A program made the translations under genes and the position numbers. Of a stretch of 64,000 bases of DNA, positions 63,807 through 64,000 are shown piece by piece; within the stretch, counting starts at the first letter, position 1, and each line of letters begins with the position of its first letter. The DNA is taken from NCBI RefSeq assembly GCF_025263485.1, contig NZ_CP079863.1:3720001-3784000 (forward strand). The letters run 5' to 3'. Source of the stretch: Mycobacterium sp. SMC-2 (GTDB taxonomy: Bacteria; Actinomycetota; Actinomycetes; Mycobacteriales; Mycobacteriaceae). Below the pieces are notes generated by a model. The model was not told where the DNA came from. It ran no database searches and saw only the letters and a list, made by a program, of their open reading frames with translations.

Positions 63807-63841
63807 GTAGCAGTATGCTACGGCGTGTAGCAGAATGCTAC
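63807..63841 (-). promoter_or_regulatory. Tandem palindromic operator of the toxin-antitoxin operon
   Basis: Two 15-bp sites, 63807-63821 and 63827-63841, each GTAGCA-nnn-TGCTAC with perfect 6-bp arms, their centres exactly 20 bp apart (about two helix turns, so on the same face). They lie 15 bases from the antitoxin ATG and likely cover its promoter. The arrangement is typical for autoregulation by an antitoxin dimer pair. Confidence 0.75.
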
Positions 63842-64000
63842 CACTGCAAGTCAGTGGCGGCGTGGCGAGCACTCTACCGAGCGCGGCCGGGCTGAGATGA
63901 CCAACATAGGCGTAACCCCCCGGGGAGGTAGGGCGCCATCAGCCGAGCATGGTCAGCGCGGACACAACTCTGTGCTGTGACCGTTAAGGATCGTTACCGC

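Overview
The window looks like chromosome of a slow-growing, non-tuberculous Mycobacterium. The DNA is GC-rich. It carries a complete mce transporter operon apart from the truncated first gene, PPE and PE-like proteins, cutinases, DUF732 and Mam exported proteins, a furA-katG pair, and two LCM/TIGR00027-type methyltransferases. Species cannot be fixed from the sequence alone. I see no tRNA, rRNA, CRISPR array or intact insertion sequence.

Layout. 1-11292 (+): an mce operon whose proteins match, from memory, the M. tuberculosis mce3 locus (YrbE3A/B, Mce3A-F, two Mam proteins, a DUF732 protein and a CAP-domain protein). Start-stop overlaps and short gaps indicate one transcript encoding a cell-envelope lipid importer. 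11456-24131: mixed metabolic genes (FMN oxygenase-like, NYN nuclease, flavin monooxygenase/acyl-CoA dehydrogenase, an SDR-AraC-VOC operon, aldehyde dehydrogenase behind a palindromic operator, SOUL haem protein, MDR oxidoreductase, two methyltransferases) ending in a decayed luciferase-like monooxygenase. 24132-32001: envelope and carbohydrate genes: GH16 glucanase, a cutinase, an operon of GT4 glycosyltransferase, methyltransferase and alpha-toroid protein, a Tat-exported DUF1906 protein and a glycerophosphodiesterase.

32193-34907: katG and its regulator furA behind a leaderless promoter. 35002-43711: L,D-transpeptidase, a coiled-coil protein, a FAD-Rieske oxidoreductase, a GT1/methyltransferase pair, a PPE-SVP protein ending in a SHOCT-like segment, and a MOSC protein. 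43856-54640: small stress-type helical proteins (one frameshifted), a second cutinase, enoyl-CoA hydratase homologue, an HrpA remnant, FAD monooxygenase, zwf, a CitE-like lyase, a sensor-domain lipoprotein and an M42 peptidase. 54673-62768: small exported, binding-fold and metal-binding proteins, including a three-repeat WWDP protein and a duplicated histidine-rich protein.

62805-63841: a two-gene module of zeta-toxin-like kinase and ParD-like antitoxin behind two identical-spaced 15-bp palindromes. This is the clearest candidate for a self-contained, self-regulated system. The GT4-methyltransferase-toroid operon is the best candidate for an undescribed biosynthetic function. Several small genes show single-base frameshifts or remnants (11362-11459, 23792-24131, 25232-25509, 44943-45618, 47278-47503), so the accessory gaps are partly decaying.
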